Positions 15,675-23,841 of a stretch of 47,895 nucleotides of DNA are shown here, piece by piece. A program made the translations under genes and the position numbers. Below the pieces are notes generated by a model. That model did not search any database. It saw only the letters and a program-made list of their open reading frames with translations, and had not been told where the DNA came from. Origin of the DNA: a virus. The stretch spans positions 1 to 47,895 of IMG/VR virus record IMGVR_UViG_3300024346_000114. One strand, written 5' to 3'. Position 1 is the first letter of the stretch. Each line of letters starts with the position of its first letter.

Positions 15675-17385
15675 AATAAAAGTTTTAATACACTCTAATT
15701 ATTCTAGATTAGTAACTGGCTTTGGAAAGAACATGAGAAATATTCTCATGGCTCTCCATGAAGATCCAGAAATGGAGGTTGTGGAAGCCGCAAATGGAGT
15801 TTCTTTTGGTTTAGATTTGCAAACACCTTGGGAAAGTTACGGTACTTATCCGTCAGATAGTGTCATATTGAACAAAATACATAATGACCCAGCAAAAAAA
15901 AGAGTAGCTCAATACGGGTATTATACAATAGACTCAATAATTGAAAAAGTAAAGCCAGACATTTACCTTGGAATAGAAGATATATGGGCTTTTAGAGAAT
16001 TTGAAAACAAAGAATGGTGGAAAAAAACCAAAACTATCCTGTGGACAACGCTAGACAGTTCTCCAATTTTGCATACAGCAAAAGACATGTATTCAAAATG
16101 CGACAAGATGCTTGTTTGGGCTTCTTTTGCGGAAAGAGAAATGAAAGACCTTGGTTGTAAAAATACAGAAACTATACACGGAGCTGTTAGTTACCAAAAC
16201 TTTAGACCACTGAAAAACAGAAAAGAAGTAAGAAATTCTCACAGAATAAACGATGAATTTATCATTGGGTTTGTTTTCAAAAACCAACTCAGGAAATCCG
16301 TACCCAACCTCTTGGAAGGATTCAAACTGTTTAAGCAAAAAAACCCAGAAATCAAAGCAAAGCTTTTGCTGCACACTGATTGGTCAGAAAACAAAAGCGG
16401 CTGGGACATACCCCGTTACTTGGATGAAAAACAAATCAATAAAGAGGATGTATTGTCTACTTATTTATGTCACGAATGCAGTTCATACTATCTTTCACCC
16501 TACCAAGGCGAAGACTTAAATTGCCCAAATTGTGTTTCAGAAAAATCCGTTAAAACAAAAACTAGCGCTAAGGGTGTAAGCGAAGAACAACTAAATGAAA
16601 TCTACAACATAATGGATGTTTACTGCCACCCATTTACAAGTGGTGGTCAAGAGTTACCTATACAAGAAGCTAAAGCCGCTGGATTAATTACCCTAGTCAC
16701 AAACTATTCATGTGGAGAAGATTCTTGTCACAATCACCAAGGAGGAATCCCCTTGTCTTGGCATGAGTATAGGGAGCCTTCTACACAATTTATCAAAGCG
16801 TCAACAGATCCTGAAAGCATATGCGAAGAACTGGACAACGTATTTAAAATGACTCAAACCGAGAAGAATGAACTAATAAGAAAGGGTCAAGAAAACATAA
16901 GAAAAGAGTTCTCTGTAGAAGAAACGGTATTCAAACTTAAAAAAACGATACTAGATATTCATTCTAAAAAATCTAAAAGAATTGAAAAAATACAAGAAGA
17001 TAAGAAGGAAGACGAAGAGCAAGTTGAAGAAAAGCATTTTTCAGATATGTTGGACGATGAAGGCGCAGAAAACAGAATACTTGTGGTGTCCCCAGCAACA
17101 GAATCTGGCACATTAATGATAAATAGCTTATTAAAAAACATACAAAAAAACTACATAGATAAAAAAATATATTTAGCTATAAACCCTAAACTAAAGCAGT
17201 TGGTAGAAGACAATGCAAATGTACATAAAATCTTACCTTATCACAATGGTTTTGATAATCCGTCTTTTCTTGAGGGTCAAGGAAAACATATTGGATATTT
17301 CGACATAGCATTTATGCCAAACTTGGAAGACGGCAGAGAAGGATATTATTGCCATAATGGAAAAGAAAAAATACAATTCTTTTAA
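15661..17385 (+). CDS. GT4 glycosyltransferase with inserted zinc ribbon, fused to half of a GT9-like domain
   Basis: This is a 574-residue two-domain protein. Residues 1-420 are a GT-B/GT4 enzyme: an N-terminal strand KVLIHSNYSRLVTGFGKN, a donor domain starting with EFIIGFVFKNQLRKSV, and GGQELPIQEAKAAGL near 330, which is the nucleotide-sugar-binding E-x7-E region. A four-cysteine zinc ribbon (C270, C273, C288, C291; CHEC and CPNC) is inserted in the donor domain. A charged linker (about 425-465) follows. From about 478, NRILVVSPATESGTLMIN begins a GT9 (heptosyltransferase-like) acceptor half that stops abruptly at residue 574. The matching half is in the next gene. Probable role: glycan synthesis or transfer, substrate unknown. 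Confidence 0.72.
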   Translation: MSRSKIKVLIHSNYSRLVTGFGKNMRNILMALHEDPEMEVVEAANGVSFGLDLQTPWESYGTYPSDSVILNKIHNDPAKKRVAQYGYYTIDSIIEKVKPDIYLGIEDIWAFREFENKEWWKKTKTILWTTLDSSPILHTAKDMYSKCDKMLVWASFAEREMKDLGCKNTETIHGAVSYQNFRPLKNRKEVRNSHRINDEFIIGFVFKNQLRKSVPNLLEGFKLFKQKNPEIKAKLLLHTDWSENKSGWDIPRYLDEKQINKEDVLSTYLCHECSSYYLSPYQGEDLNCPNCVSEKSVKTKTSAKGVSEEQLNEIYNIMDVYCHPFTSGGQELPIQEAKAAGLITLVTNYSCGEDSCHNHQGGIPLSWHEYREPSTQFIKASTDPESICEELDNVFKMTQTEKNELIRKGQENIRKEFSVEETVFKLKKTILDIHSKKSKRIEKIQEDKKEDEEQVEEKHFSDMLDDEGAENRILVVSPATESGTLMINSLLKNIQKNYIDKKIYLAINPKLKQLVEDNANVHKILPYHNGFDNPSFLEGQGKHIGYFDIAFMPNLEDGREGYYCHNGKEKIQFF

Positions 17386-17387
17386 AA

Positions 17388-18524
17388 ATGAGTCACATAT
17401 TAGAACAATACGCTAAATGTTGCGGTGTAAAAATAGGCAAACCAACCTTAAACAAACATTTTTATCCAATAAATTGTGATAAATTTATATCAATAGATAT
17501 AGATTCTGATAATTTTTCAGAAAATTATCCTCACTGGGATATAACACTACACATAATAAAACAAGAATTGCTGGATCAAGGCGTAAAAATATTGCAATTA
17601 GGAGGAGAGAAATCAAAAAAATTAAGATCATCAGATTTATTTTTAAATAAAATTTCTTATAAAAACAGAGCTTATATTATTAGCAAATCGATTCTTCATA
17701 TTGGTTTGAACAACCTATCTTCACACATAGCTTCCTGTTATAACAAAAAGACATTAACAATATCAGGCAACTCTTATCAAAACTGTACAAAACCCTACTG
17801 GTCTGACAAGGAGAACTTAAAATTGATTTCCCCGAACTTTTCCAAAGAAAAACCTATTCTGTCTAAAAGAAATAATTCGAATAGGATAAAAGAAATAAAA
17901 CCAGAAGAGATAGCCGACTCAGTATTTGAATTACTTAAATTAAAAAAGAAAAGCAACTTTAAGTCATTGTCATTCGGCGGCTCATACAATATGAGTGTTT
18001 TAGAGTTTGTTCCGAATTGCGATTTTTCTTACAATATACCATTTAACAATATAAATGTAAGAATGGATAAGTTTTATGATGCCGATAAACTTGCTTCTTT
18101 GATTGAAAACAAATCTGTGGAGATAACAACCTCAGACCCTATACCAGATCACCTCTTAATAAAAAACAAAATTAAATGTATAAATTACATTTCTGATGAT
18201 TTTGAATCGAATTTCTTAGAAAAAGTATCGAACATGGGAATAAAACTGGTACTATTGTGCTCGGCTAAAGACAAACTACAAAAACAAAGATTTAAGTTTT
18301 TTGATTATAAAATACATGACTTTTCGAAAGAAGAAATCATAGAGGAAAACAAAAAAGATATAGAAGATGTAAATTGGAGTAAATTGAAGACTTTTTCCTC
18401 AAGAAAGATTTTCTCTAAAAACAAAATATATAATTCATATTATGAGGAAAGTAAAAATAAAGACGATTTGTTCCTTGACTTGGATTGGTTAATGTGTTAT
18501 TATCACGAACATGAGCAACGATAA
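17388..18524 (+). CDS. C-terminal half of a GT9-like glycosyltransferase plus an unknown domain
   Basis: The first 150 of 378 residues read as the nucleotide-sugar half of a GT9 enzyme: QGVKILQLGGEKSKKL, then SKSILHIGLNNLSSHIASCY, the equivalent of the family motif D-x-G-x-x-H-x-A-A, then LTISGNSYQNCTKPYW. The acceptor half is at the end of the preceding protein, so one domain is spread over two reading frames. The ATG follows the upstream stop by 2 nt, and a -1 shift would join them, but I see no canonical slippery heptamer. Residues about 190-378 form an unrecognised domain. The usual catalytic Asp of GT9 is replaced in this motif (IGLNN), so activity is uncertain. Confidence 0.55.
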   Translation: MSHILEQYAKCCGVKIGKPTLNKHFYPINCDKFISIDIDSDNFSENYPHWDITLHIIKQELLDQGVKILQLGGEKSKKLRSSDLFLNKISYKNRAYIISKSILHIGLNNLSSHIASCYNKKTLTISGNSYQNCTKPYWSDKENLKLISPNFSKEKPILSKRNNSNRIKEIKPEEIADSVFELLKLKKKSNFKSLSFGGSYNMSVLEFVPNCDFSYNIPFNNINVRMDKFYDADKLASLIENKSVEITTSDPIPDHLLIKNKIKCINYISDDFESNFLEKVSNMGIKLVLLCSAKDKLQKQRFKFFDYKIHDFSKEEIIEENKKDIEDVNWSKLKTFSSRKIFSKNKIYNSYYEESKNKDDLFLDLDWLMCYYHEHEQR

Positions 18525-19290
18525 GATTTACGGTCCAGACATTTATAAGAGAAACAAGCATGGTTTACTTGAAAACATTGATTACACTTTTAACGAAGAC
18601 GGTTCTATTGATTGGAGATCTATGGTTAAGGATGAGTTTCTTTATCCAAATAAAGGTTGGTTTGATGCTAGAAAAAAGGATGTACCAAAAGACGTAGACG
18701 GACTCAAAGATAACCAGCTGTTGATAATGCTTGGCGGTATTAAAGATCTAGCTCGGCTGAGAGGTTTTGAAACCGTCTCTTTTGATACTAACACTGAATC
18801 TGGTTATGTCACCGCTAAGTGTCGTATTGCTTGGCTTCCAAACTATGAAGGAGATAACAATGTGGTGCATTACGAGGATGTGGCTAACGCCACTCTACAG
18901 AACACAGATAACTTTTGTGCTAAGTTTTTAGAAACTATCGCTTGCAATAGGGCTTTTGTACGTTGCGTCAGAAACTTTCTTAATATTAATATCGTCGGCG
19001 CTGACGAAATTGATAAATCAGACAAAACTCAGACTGGACCATCTGTTCAATACGACGCTCAAGGTTCTGAAAATATAGCTCTAACGCCCCAAACGACTCT
19101 CCAGAAGGCTCTTGGAGAGAAAACAGGTTCTGATACCTTTGATTCATTCAAAGGGCTTATGAGGAAGTTATGGGCTTCCGAGTCCTACAGGAATGAAGAT
19201 ATTAAGTCTTGGGAGGAGTTTTCCGACATTCCCGCGAAAGAATGTAGAAAACTTTTGAGCTTAATAAAAAAATCAGACGATCTGTTGTAG
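18511..19290 (+). CDS. Candidate ssDNA-annealing/recombination protein (Erf/Rad52-like)
   Basis: The protein has 259 residues. The N-terminal part (about 35-165) is a single domain with the plan of phage annealing proteins: a beta-strand segment (FETVSFDTNTESGYVTAKCR), then a helix with repeated small and Arg residues (FLETIACNRAFVRCVRNFLN) leading into INIVGADEI. This resembles the A-x-T-x-A-x-x-RA-x-x-RA end of Erf-type domains. A polar linker (170-205) and a helical C-terminal domain (210-255) follow. The assignment rests on pattern and operon context with the SSB-like gene, not a firm motif. The start overlaps the upstream gene by 14 bp. It ends in TAG, rare in this window, directly against the stop of the convergent gene. 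Confidence 0.42.
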   Translation: MSNDKIYGPDIYKRNKHGLLENIDYTFNEDGSIDWRSMVKDEFLYPNKGWFDARKKDVPKDVDGLKDNQLLIMLGGIKDLARLRGFETVSFDTNTESGYVTAKCRIAWLPNYEGDNNVVHYEDVANATLQNTDNFCAKFLETIACNRAFVRCVRNFLNINIVGADEIDKSDKTQTGPSVQYDAQGSENIALTPQTTLQKALGEKTGSDTFDSFKGLMRKLWASESYRNEDIKSWEEFSDIPAKECRKLLSLIKKSDDLL

Positions 19291-21696
19291 TCAAACTCTA
19301 AGTGCGTTTTTTCTAGAAGCAGAATCTCTAGAAAAAACTGGTCTACTTAAGGATACAATATTAAACCTATCTTTTATTATCTTCTCATCCATCGGCAATA
19401 ATTGTTTGGTGGAGTAAGAAACAGTAGTCTTGACCCCATCTGATCCAAAGTCATAACTTACTGAATTTAGCGTTGGGTCAGTAAAATCTGGTAAGAATAA
19501 GCTTAAATATGTAGCAGAAGAAGAATATGTACTTTTTGCTACAAGCGAATTTATTGTAGCATTTGATTTCAAGGCATCCATTTCGTCAATGGAGCCCTCG
19601 TTTAATACAAATGAATGAGGGTGGAAATCATTAGAAACTGCAGAATCTAAACTATAAGATTTGTAGTCTCTGTTGGTTGAAATATCTTCAATAGTAGTAC
19701 CACCGCCGCCGCCGCCGCCAGCACCAAAAACATCTGTGTCTTCATCTTCGTCCACGCCAATAGGTTTTTTACTCTTGACGTAATTCATGGAGATAAACGG
19801 TTGTTTATCAATACCTCCAGCTTCTTTGAATTTGTTTATAGTAAAGGTATAAAAACTTTCAAGCTGATCTTCATTTTTGACCACCATAGATTCACCGTTC
19901 AGGTTCGCAAAATCTATATTACCTATACCTACAACATCTAAAACCACTTTCTGTGGGGTCTGCCAAAGACTACCCTTGTATGGTTTAAGTCCTACAAAAT
20001 AATATTCACTTTTCCTACCTTTATTTCTTCCTGTCAATTGGTAAAGATCGTGTACAGTTTTTGGAATAGCTTGCCCATATTCGCCAGAAGTTAAAGCGTT
20101 AAAAAATGAAGCCAAAGGTGCTAACATTTCAATATCTTTCAAATCAGTTGAGCCTATAATCGGATCTGTCCCCACTGGACTTTTTACAATATCCATGCCC
20201 TCTCCGCTTATCTGGGTCCTGAATGCTCTATATTCAGTCATACCGTCTGTAACATAGATGCCGTTCATGGCTCTTTCGAGTATAAAATTAATCAATCCAC
20301 TAAAAACAGCGTTACCATAACCTCCTTCTCTTACCTTTCCGTCCGACTGGAGCATACTGTAAACCTTAGGCGCTACCCCCTTAACTTTGTCCAAGGTGTT
20401 TTTAATACTATTTGGAAGACCAGCTCGTTGGTCGGTTTTGTCCTTTGGATCTAGTTCAAGCCCTGATCCTGCTGGAATAAGATTACCATTTTTAAAAAGA
20501 TTCATTCCTGTATCACCAGCAGGTTTTTTTAGCCAAAGCCAAGTTAGCCAATTAAACATGGTCTCATCATTTAAAGCTTTTCTATCGTGCAGGACAAAAA
20601 GCATCCCAGCCATTCTACCTATAGCAGAATCGCCCTTACCATAAGCCTCTTTAACTAGGTAAAAAGGTTTTTTAAGGGTTCTTCCAGCTCCACCTCCATA
20701 ACTAGTCTGTATTACTGTTATGCTCTCACTTTTTATAAGCGAGTTATAGCTAACGGCTTTTGTTGGTATAAGTTTATTTTCTTGATAGGTTGCTGATAAA
20801 ATGCAATCATCAGTAGACAGCGTCAAATCTTCAACTACATAATCAGATGCTTCAGCAGGGCTAAATGCTATCACCTTATTATCAAAACCATTTATTCTTA
20901 CATAAAGACCTAGTTTAGCTGCTAAAGATGAAATAGCGGAAGAGGCAGAACCAGATTCTTCATTTAAAAAGTCTGAATTTGGTTCTATGCCTGATATCTC
21001 AATATTTATTAAATCCAAAGCCTCCTGCAACTCCTCACTTGTATAACCAAATTTTTGCTTTGAATCTTCCCACTTTACATCACCAAGAGGAATTACAGCT
21101 CCCTCATCGTCCACTTCGTCTGTAATCGGTCCTTGGGGATTTTGAGAAAATTCTGTTTTGTAAGCACCATTTTGAAAAACTTTTGTGAAAGGATCTCCAT
21201 TGTCGTCAGTTGATGATATTTCATTATATATTTGACCTAATATAAGACAATTGTTAACTTTAACGGCAGGTTGCGTACCAAAAGAAGGATTAGCCGCCGC
21301 TTGACCTTTTCTTTTTCTGTTTTCTGGCAATTCTGTCCAATTAGCTATCCAAGCTTCATACTCTGCCGCTCCATTTGGGGCTACATCTTTTCCTCTTATT
21401 AAAATCAAATGACTATCCAAGATTAGTGATGTCTTATCTTGAAGAGAATATTCAAAAAATTTTGAACCCTTGTCTTTTATAACTTTTTTTTCTGTTACAA
21501 GGAAATTACTTATCAATGAATTTAATGTAGGTTCAGTTAGAGCTAAAGATTCTCCTAAATCAGTAAATGTTAATTGACCCCCTATTTCATTACCTTTAAA
21601 ATCTTTACCGCCTACAGCAGATTTGACCGAAGCTGTTGATCCGCTTGGTCCATTAGTTAAATTTATATCAAAACTGACTATTGTTTCTGGTTCCAT
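19291..21696 (-). CDS. Large tail-tip / hub candidate protein with a polyglycine linker
   Basis: This 801-residue protein is last in the structural operon, where siphoviruses encode tail-tip or hub proteins. The N-terminal 480 residues mix beta segments and helices. At about residue 655 an acidic stretch (DEDEDTDVFGAG) leads into seven to eight consecutive glycines, encoded by a GGC-repeat that stands out in this AT-rich genome. The glycines link to a C-terminal beta domain of about 130 residues containing SVSYDFGSDGVKTTVSYS and a helix ending in KIIKDRFNIVSL, a pattern seen in tail hub proteins. No enzyme motif was found. Its stop codon directly abuts the stop of the convergent gene. The function is inferred mainly from position. 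Confidence 0.45.
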   Translation of the reverse strand: MEPETIVSFDINLTNGPSGSTASVKSAVGGKDFKGNEIGGQLTFTDLGESLALTEPTLNSLISNFLVTEKKVIKDKGSKFFEYSLQDKTSLILDSHLILIRGKDVAPNGAAEYEAWIANWTELPENRKRKGQAAANPSFGTQPAVKVNNCLILGQIYNEISSTDDNGDPFTKVFQNGAYKTEFSQNPQGPITDEVDDEGAVIPLGDVKWEDSKQKFGYTSEELQEALDLINIEISGIEPNSDFLNEESGSASSAISSLAAKLGLYVRINGFDNKVIAFSPAEASDYVVEDLTLSTDDCILSATYQENKLIPTKAVSYNSLIKSESITVIQTSYGGGAGRTLKKPFYLVKEAYGKGDSAIGRMAGMLFVLHDRKALNDETMFNWLTWLWLKKPAGDTGMNLFKNGNLIPAGSGLELDPKDKTDQRAGLPNSIKNTLDKVKGVAPKVYSMLQSDGKVREGGYGNAVFSGLINFILERAMNGIYVTDGMTEYRAFRTQISGEGMDIVKSPVGTDPIIGSTDLKDIEMLAPLASFFNALTSGEYGQAIPKTVHDLYQLTGRNKGRKSEYYFVGLKPYKGSLWQTPQKVVLDVVGIGNIDFANLNGESMVVKNEDQLESFYTFTINKFKEAGGIDKQPFISMNYVKSKKPIGVDEDEDTDVFGAGGGGGGGTTIEDISTNRDYKSYSLDSAVSNDFHPHSFVLNEGSIDEMDALKSNATINSLVAKSTYSSSATYLSLFLPDFTDPTLNSVSYDFGSDGVKTTVSYSTKQLLPMDEKIIKDRFNIVSLSRPVFSRDSASRKNALRV
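19306..19338. other. Perfect 12-bp inverted repeat at the convergent gene junction
   Basis: GTTTTTTCTAGA (19306-19317) and TCTAGAAAAAAC (19327-19338) pair perfectly around a 9-nt loop, 16 nt past the plus-strand stop and inside the last codons of the minus-strand gene. No U-tract follows on the plus strand. It may end or protect transcripts from either side where two genes meet with no spacer. Confidence 0.45.
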
Positions 21697-21700
21697 AATT

Positions 21701-22459
21701 TTAAAATATTACATTATTATAAGTACCATAAAGGTCTCTAGCAACATTATCTTCTCCAGTTTTTATCATTGATACTCCAGTGTACAACTGAAGCAAAATT
21801 TCTTTTTGTTGCTCCATTCCATTAACATAAAGGTTAATTTGGTCTTTAATGAAACTACTTCCATAAACATCCGCCGAACTCCCATGGATCTGGTATTCTT
21901 TGTATGGCTTTTTGTATGCAAAAGCTTTGCCAGTTACTTCATCAATAAAGGATGAGTCGTTCCTATTAACTTTTTGACCATTCATAAAAACAAACCAATT
22001 TTCAAACAAATCATCTATATCGGATGGTTGATCTTCGTTTATGCCAGATATTAAGTTGGGAATAGTATTAGATTCCCATGTACCAGTGCCAGAAAACTCC
22101 TGAAGATAAATATAACCAGAACCAAAATCTTTTTGGTCATAAATTATAATATCGTTTTTTGATTGGTTTATTTCATTAATATAAATATTATTTGAATTGT
22201 TTGTATTTATTGTTGTGTAAAAATCACCGCTTTCTATAGAAAATATATCTTTACCGTTGACATTTTGAATCTGAGGAGCCTCTTCGACAAGAGTTTGAGA
22301 ATTATTTGAAAGTAACACAGTGTAACTTCCAGTAAGAATACTCCTTTCCAAGGAATGAAAACCCCCATAAAAAGAAGATTTAAAGTTTTTCTTTTCGAAA
22401 AGCTCGTCGGAACCCGAAATAAAATCACTCCCAGATGATATGCTGTAATCAAAATTCAT
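21701..22459 (-). CDS. Tail-tip associated structural protein, unknown function
   Basis: This 252-residue, Ser/Asn/Gly-rich and mostly beta protein lies between the lectin-like gene and the large tail-tip gene. Two similar segments stand out: WFVFMNGQKVNRND near residue 153 and INLYVNGMEQQKEILL near 210. Both have the form of a hairpin around a V/M-N-G turn, common in phage tail proteins that present a functional value (FxxNGxxL). The start overlaps the stop of the upstream gene (TAATG). I do not recognise a named family, and the role is inferred from position between the tape measure and the end of the tail operon. Confidence 0.45.
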   Translation of the reverse strand: MNFDYSISSGSDFISGSDELFEKKNFKSSFYGGFHSLERSILTGSYTVLLSNNSQTLVEEAPQIQNVNGKDIFSIESGDFYTTINTNNSNNIYINEINQSKNDIIIYDQKDFGSGYIYLQEFSGTGTWESNTIPNLISGINEDQPSDIDDLFENWFVFMNGQKVNRNDSSFIDEVTGKAFAYKKPYKEYQIHGSSADVYGSSFIKDQINLYVNGMEQQKEILLQLYTGVSMIKTGEDNVARDLYGTYNNVIF

Positions 22460-23841
22460 TATCTTTGTCCCATGTAATAGATGTAATCATGCTTAAGGTT
22501 ATTGGCATTTATATTAAAAGTTACACCAGAAGAATCTGGTATGCTATAATATGTTGTGTTAATACCGTAAGAATATTCTACTCCGCTAACTTCGCCCAAT
22601 GTTCCCGTTATAGGTGATTCACCATAAAGTTCTACGCCCGTATACTGATAAAAAGTGCCTGTATTTAAATTGTATTCAGATACCGAAGACCCAGTATCGT
22701 TCAAACCTAATATTGAGTTCGCATCTTCTCCAGTTGGAGAATAAGATCCTCGTAAAGATGGATCTAAGTAACCAACCTCACTAATATATTTATTTCCAGT
22801 GTATAAATTTGATTCGTATTTTTGACCCTCTACGACATTTTTTGAACCAGTCACTGAGTATTGACCTGTAATATAAGGAACACCTGTAAGAACTTCGCCT
22901 GTCCCAGTGACAATAGTTTCATAACCAATTATGCCAGTTTTGTATGTAATTGTTTCGCCAGTAACCCTTTGCTCTGTATTTGATCCAGACCCACCACTAA
23001 CAAAAGTATAATCACCCACCATACCTTTTGTTGCCTCGAAAAGATCTTGGGTTGTTAAATATTCATTTAAACCTAAGATCCTATTTATGTATCCATTAAA
23101 TGTTGTTTGATGGGTGTTTTCGCTAGCATAATACTGCTCTGATCCCCCAAAATAGAAGTATTCTGGGCAAGAAATATATTCTTTACCTAGATTTATTGAT
23201 TTAACAAAGTGCTTATTTTCAAAAAAGTCAAAAATAGAAACGTTAATATTTCCTCTCGATATGCCAATTCCAATGTAGTTTTTCTTTGTTAGCTCTTTAT
23301 TTATTATCTCTGCAAATTGACCCTTTTTCGAATAACCTTGAACAAATAAATGACCCCTATCTGTCACCCCTAAGTTGAATCCCTTAGATCCTGTTTCGTA
23401 TGAATTATTAGGAAGTTGTATTTCCTCTTTTTCAAAAGATCCAAACAAAATTCCATTAGAAACCTCCCCACTGAACTCAAAACCCAAAATCATAGAAAAA
23501 CCATCAAAATTAGTTGTATTTTTTTCTATTTTTAAATTTGTAGACGATAGTTGCAATCCATTGCTATCAATGAAAGAAAGTGCTTTTTCTTTTGCTAATT
23601 GAGGAGTAAAAGGGAATCCAGTCGCGGAAAGAGCTATCGCAGGATAAGGAGCTATTGCAGGATAAGAGTAATCTTCAAACAATGGGTGCTGATTAGAAAA
23701 GTAACCAGTCCAATCGATATAACCTCCTGTAGCGTCAATTGCATCTTCTATTCCAGAATCTTGAAAATCATAATAAAATCCAGAAACATCTCCCTTATTA
23801 AGAGATTTTGACAAAATGTATTGAAGTGATTGATTACTCAT
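22459..23841 (-). CDS. Tail protein with a concanavalin A/LamG-like domain
   Basis: Residues about 95-265 of 460 have the strand order of a LamG/concanavalin-like jelly roll: FDGFSMILGFEF, then GFNLGVTDRGHLFVQGY, then YIGIGISRGNINVSIFD, then FYFGGSE, and a final TTFNGYINRILGLNEYLTT, the typical last strand plus helix. Such domains bind glycans, so a role in host surface recognition at the tail tip is likely. The C-terminal 180 residues are low-complexity, rich in TG and VSG repeats (for example VTGETITYKTG, YITGQYSVTG), like the fibre proteins. A late-type box, TATAAATA, lies 39 bp before the ATG. The start overlaps the upstream gene by 8 bp. Confidence 0.6.
   Translation of the reverse strand: MSNQSLQYILSKSLNKGDVSGFYYDFQDSGIEDAIDATGGYIDWTGYFSNQHPLFEDYSYPAIAPYPAIALSATGFPFTPQLAKEKALSFIDSNGLQLSSTNLKIEKNTTNFDGFSMILGFEFSGEVSNGILFGSFEKEEIQLPNNSYETGSKGFNLGVTDRGHLFVQGYSKKGQFAEIINKELTKKNYIGIGISRGNINVSIFDFFENKHFVKSINLGKEYISCPEYFYFGGSEQYYASENTHQTTFNGYINRILGLNEYLTTQDLFEATKGMVGDYTFVSGGSGSNTEQRVTGETITYKTGIIGYETIVTGTGEVLTGVPYITGQYSVTGSKNVVEGQKYESNLYTGNKYISEVGYLDPSLRGSYSPTGEDANSILGLNDTGSSVSEYNLNTGTFYQYTGVELYGESPITGTLGEVSGVEYSYGINTTYYSIPDSSGVTFNINANNLKHDYIYYMGQR

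Noticed and set aside
17360-17390. Programmed -1 frameshift joining the two GT9 halves.
   Set aside because: No X-XXY-YYZ heptamer in the correct frame and no clear downstream stem; kept only as an open question in the finding.
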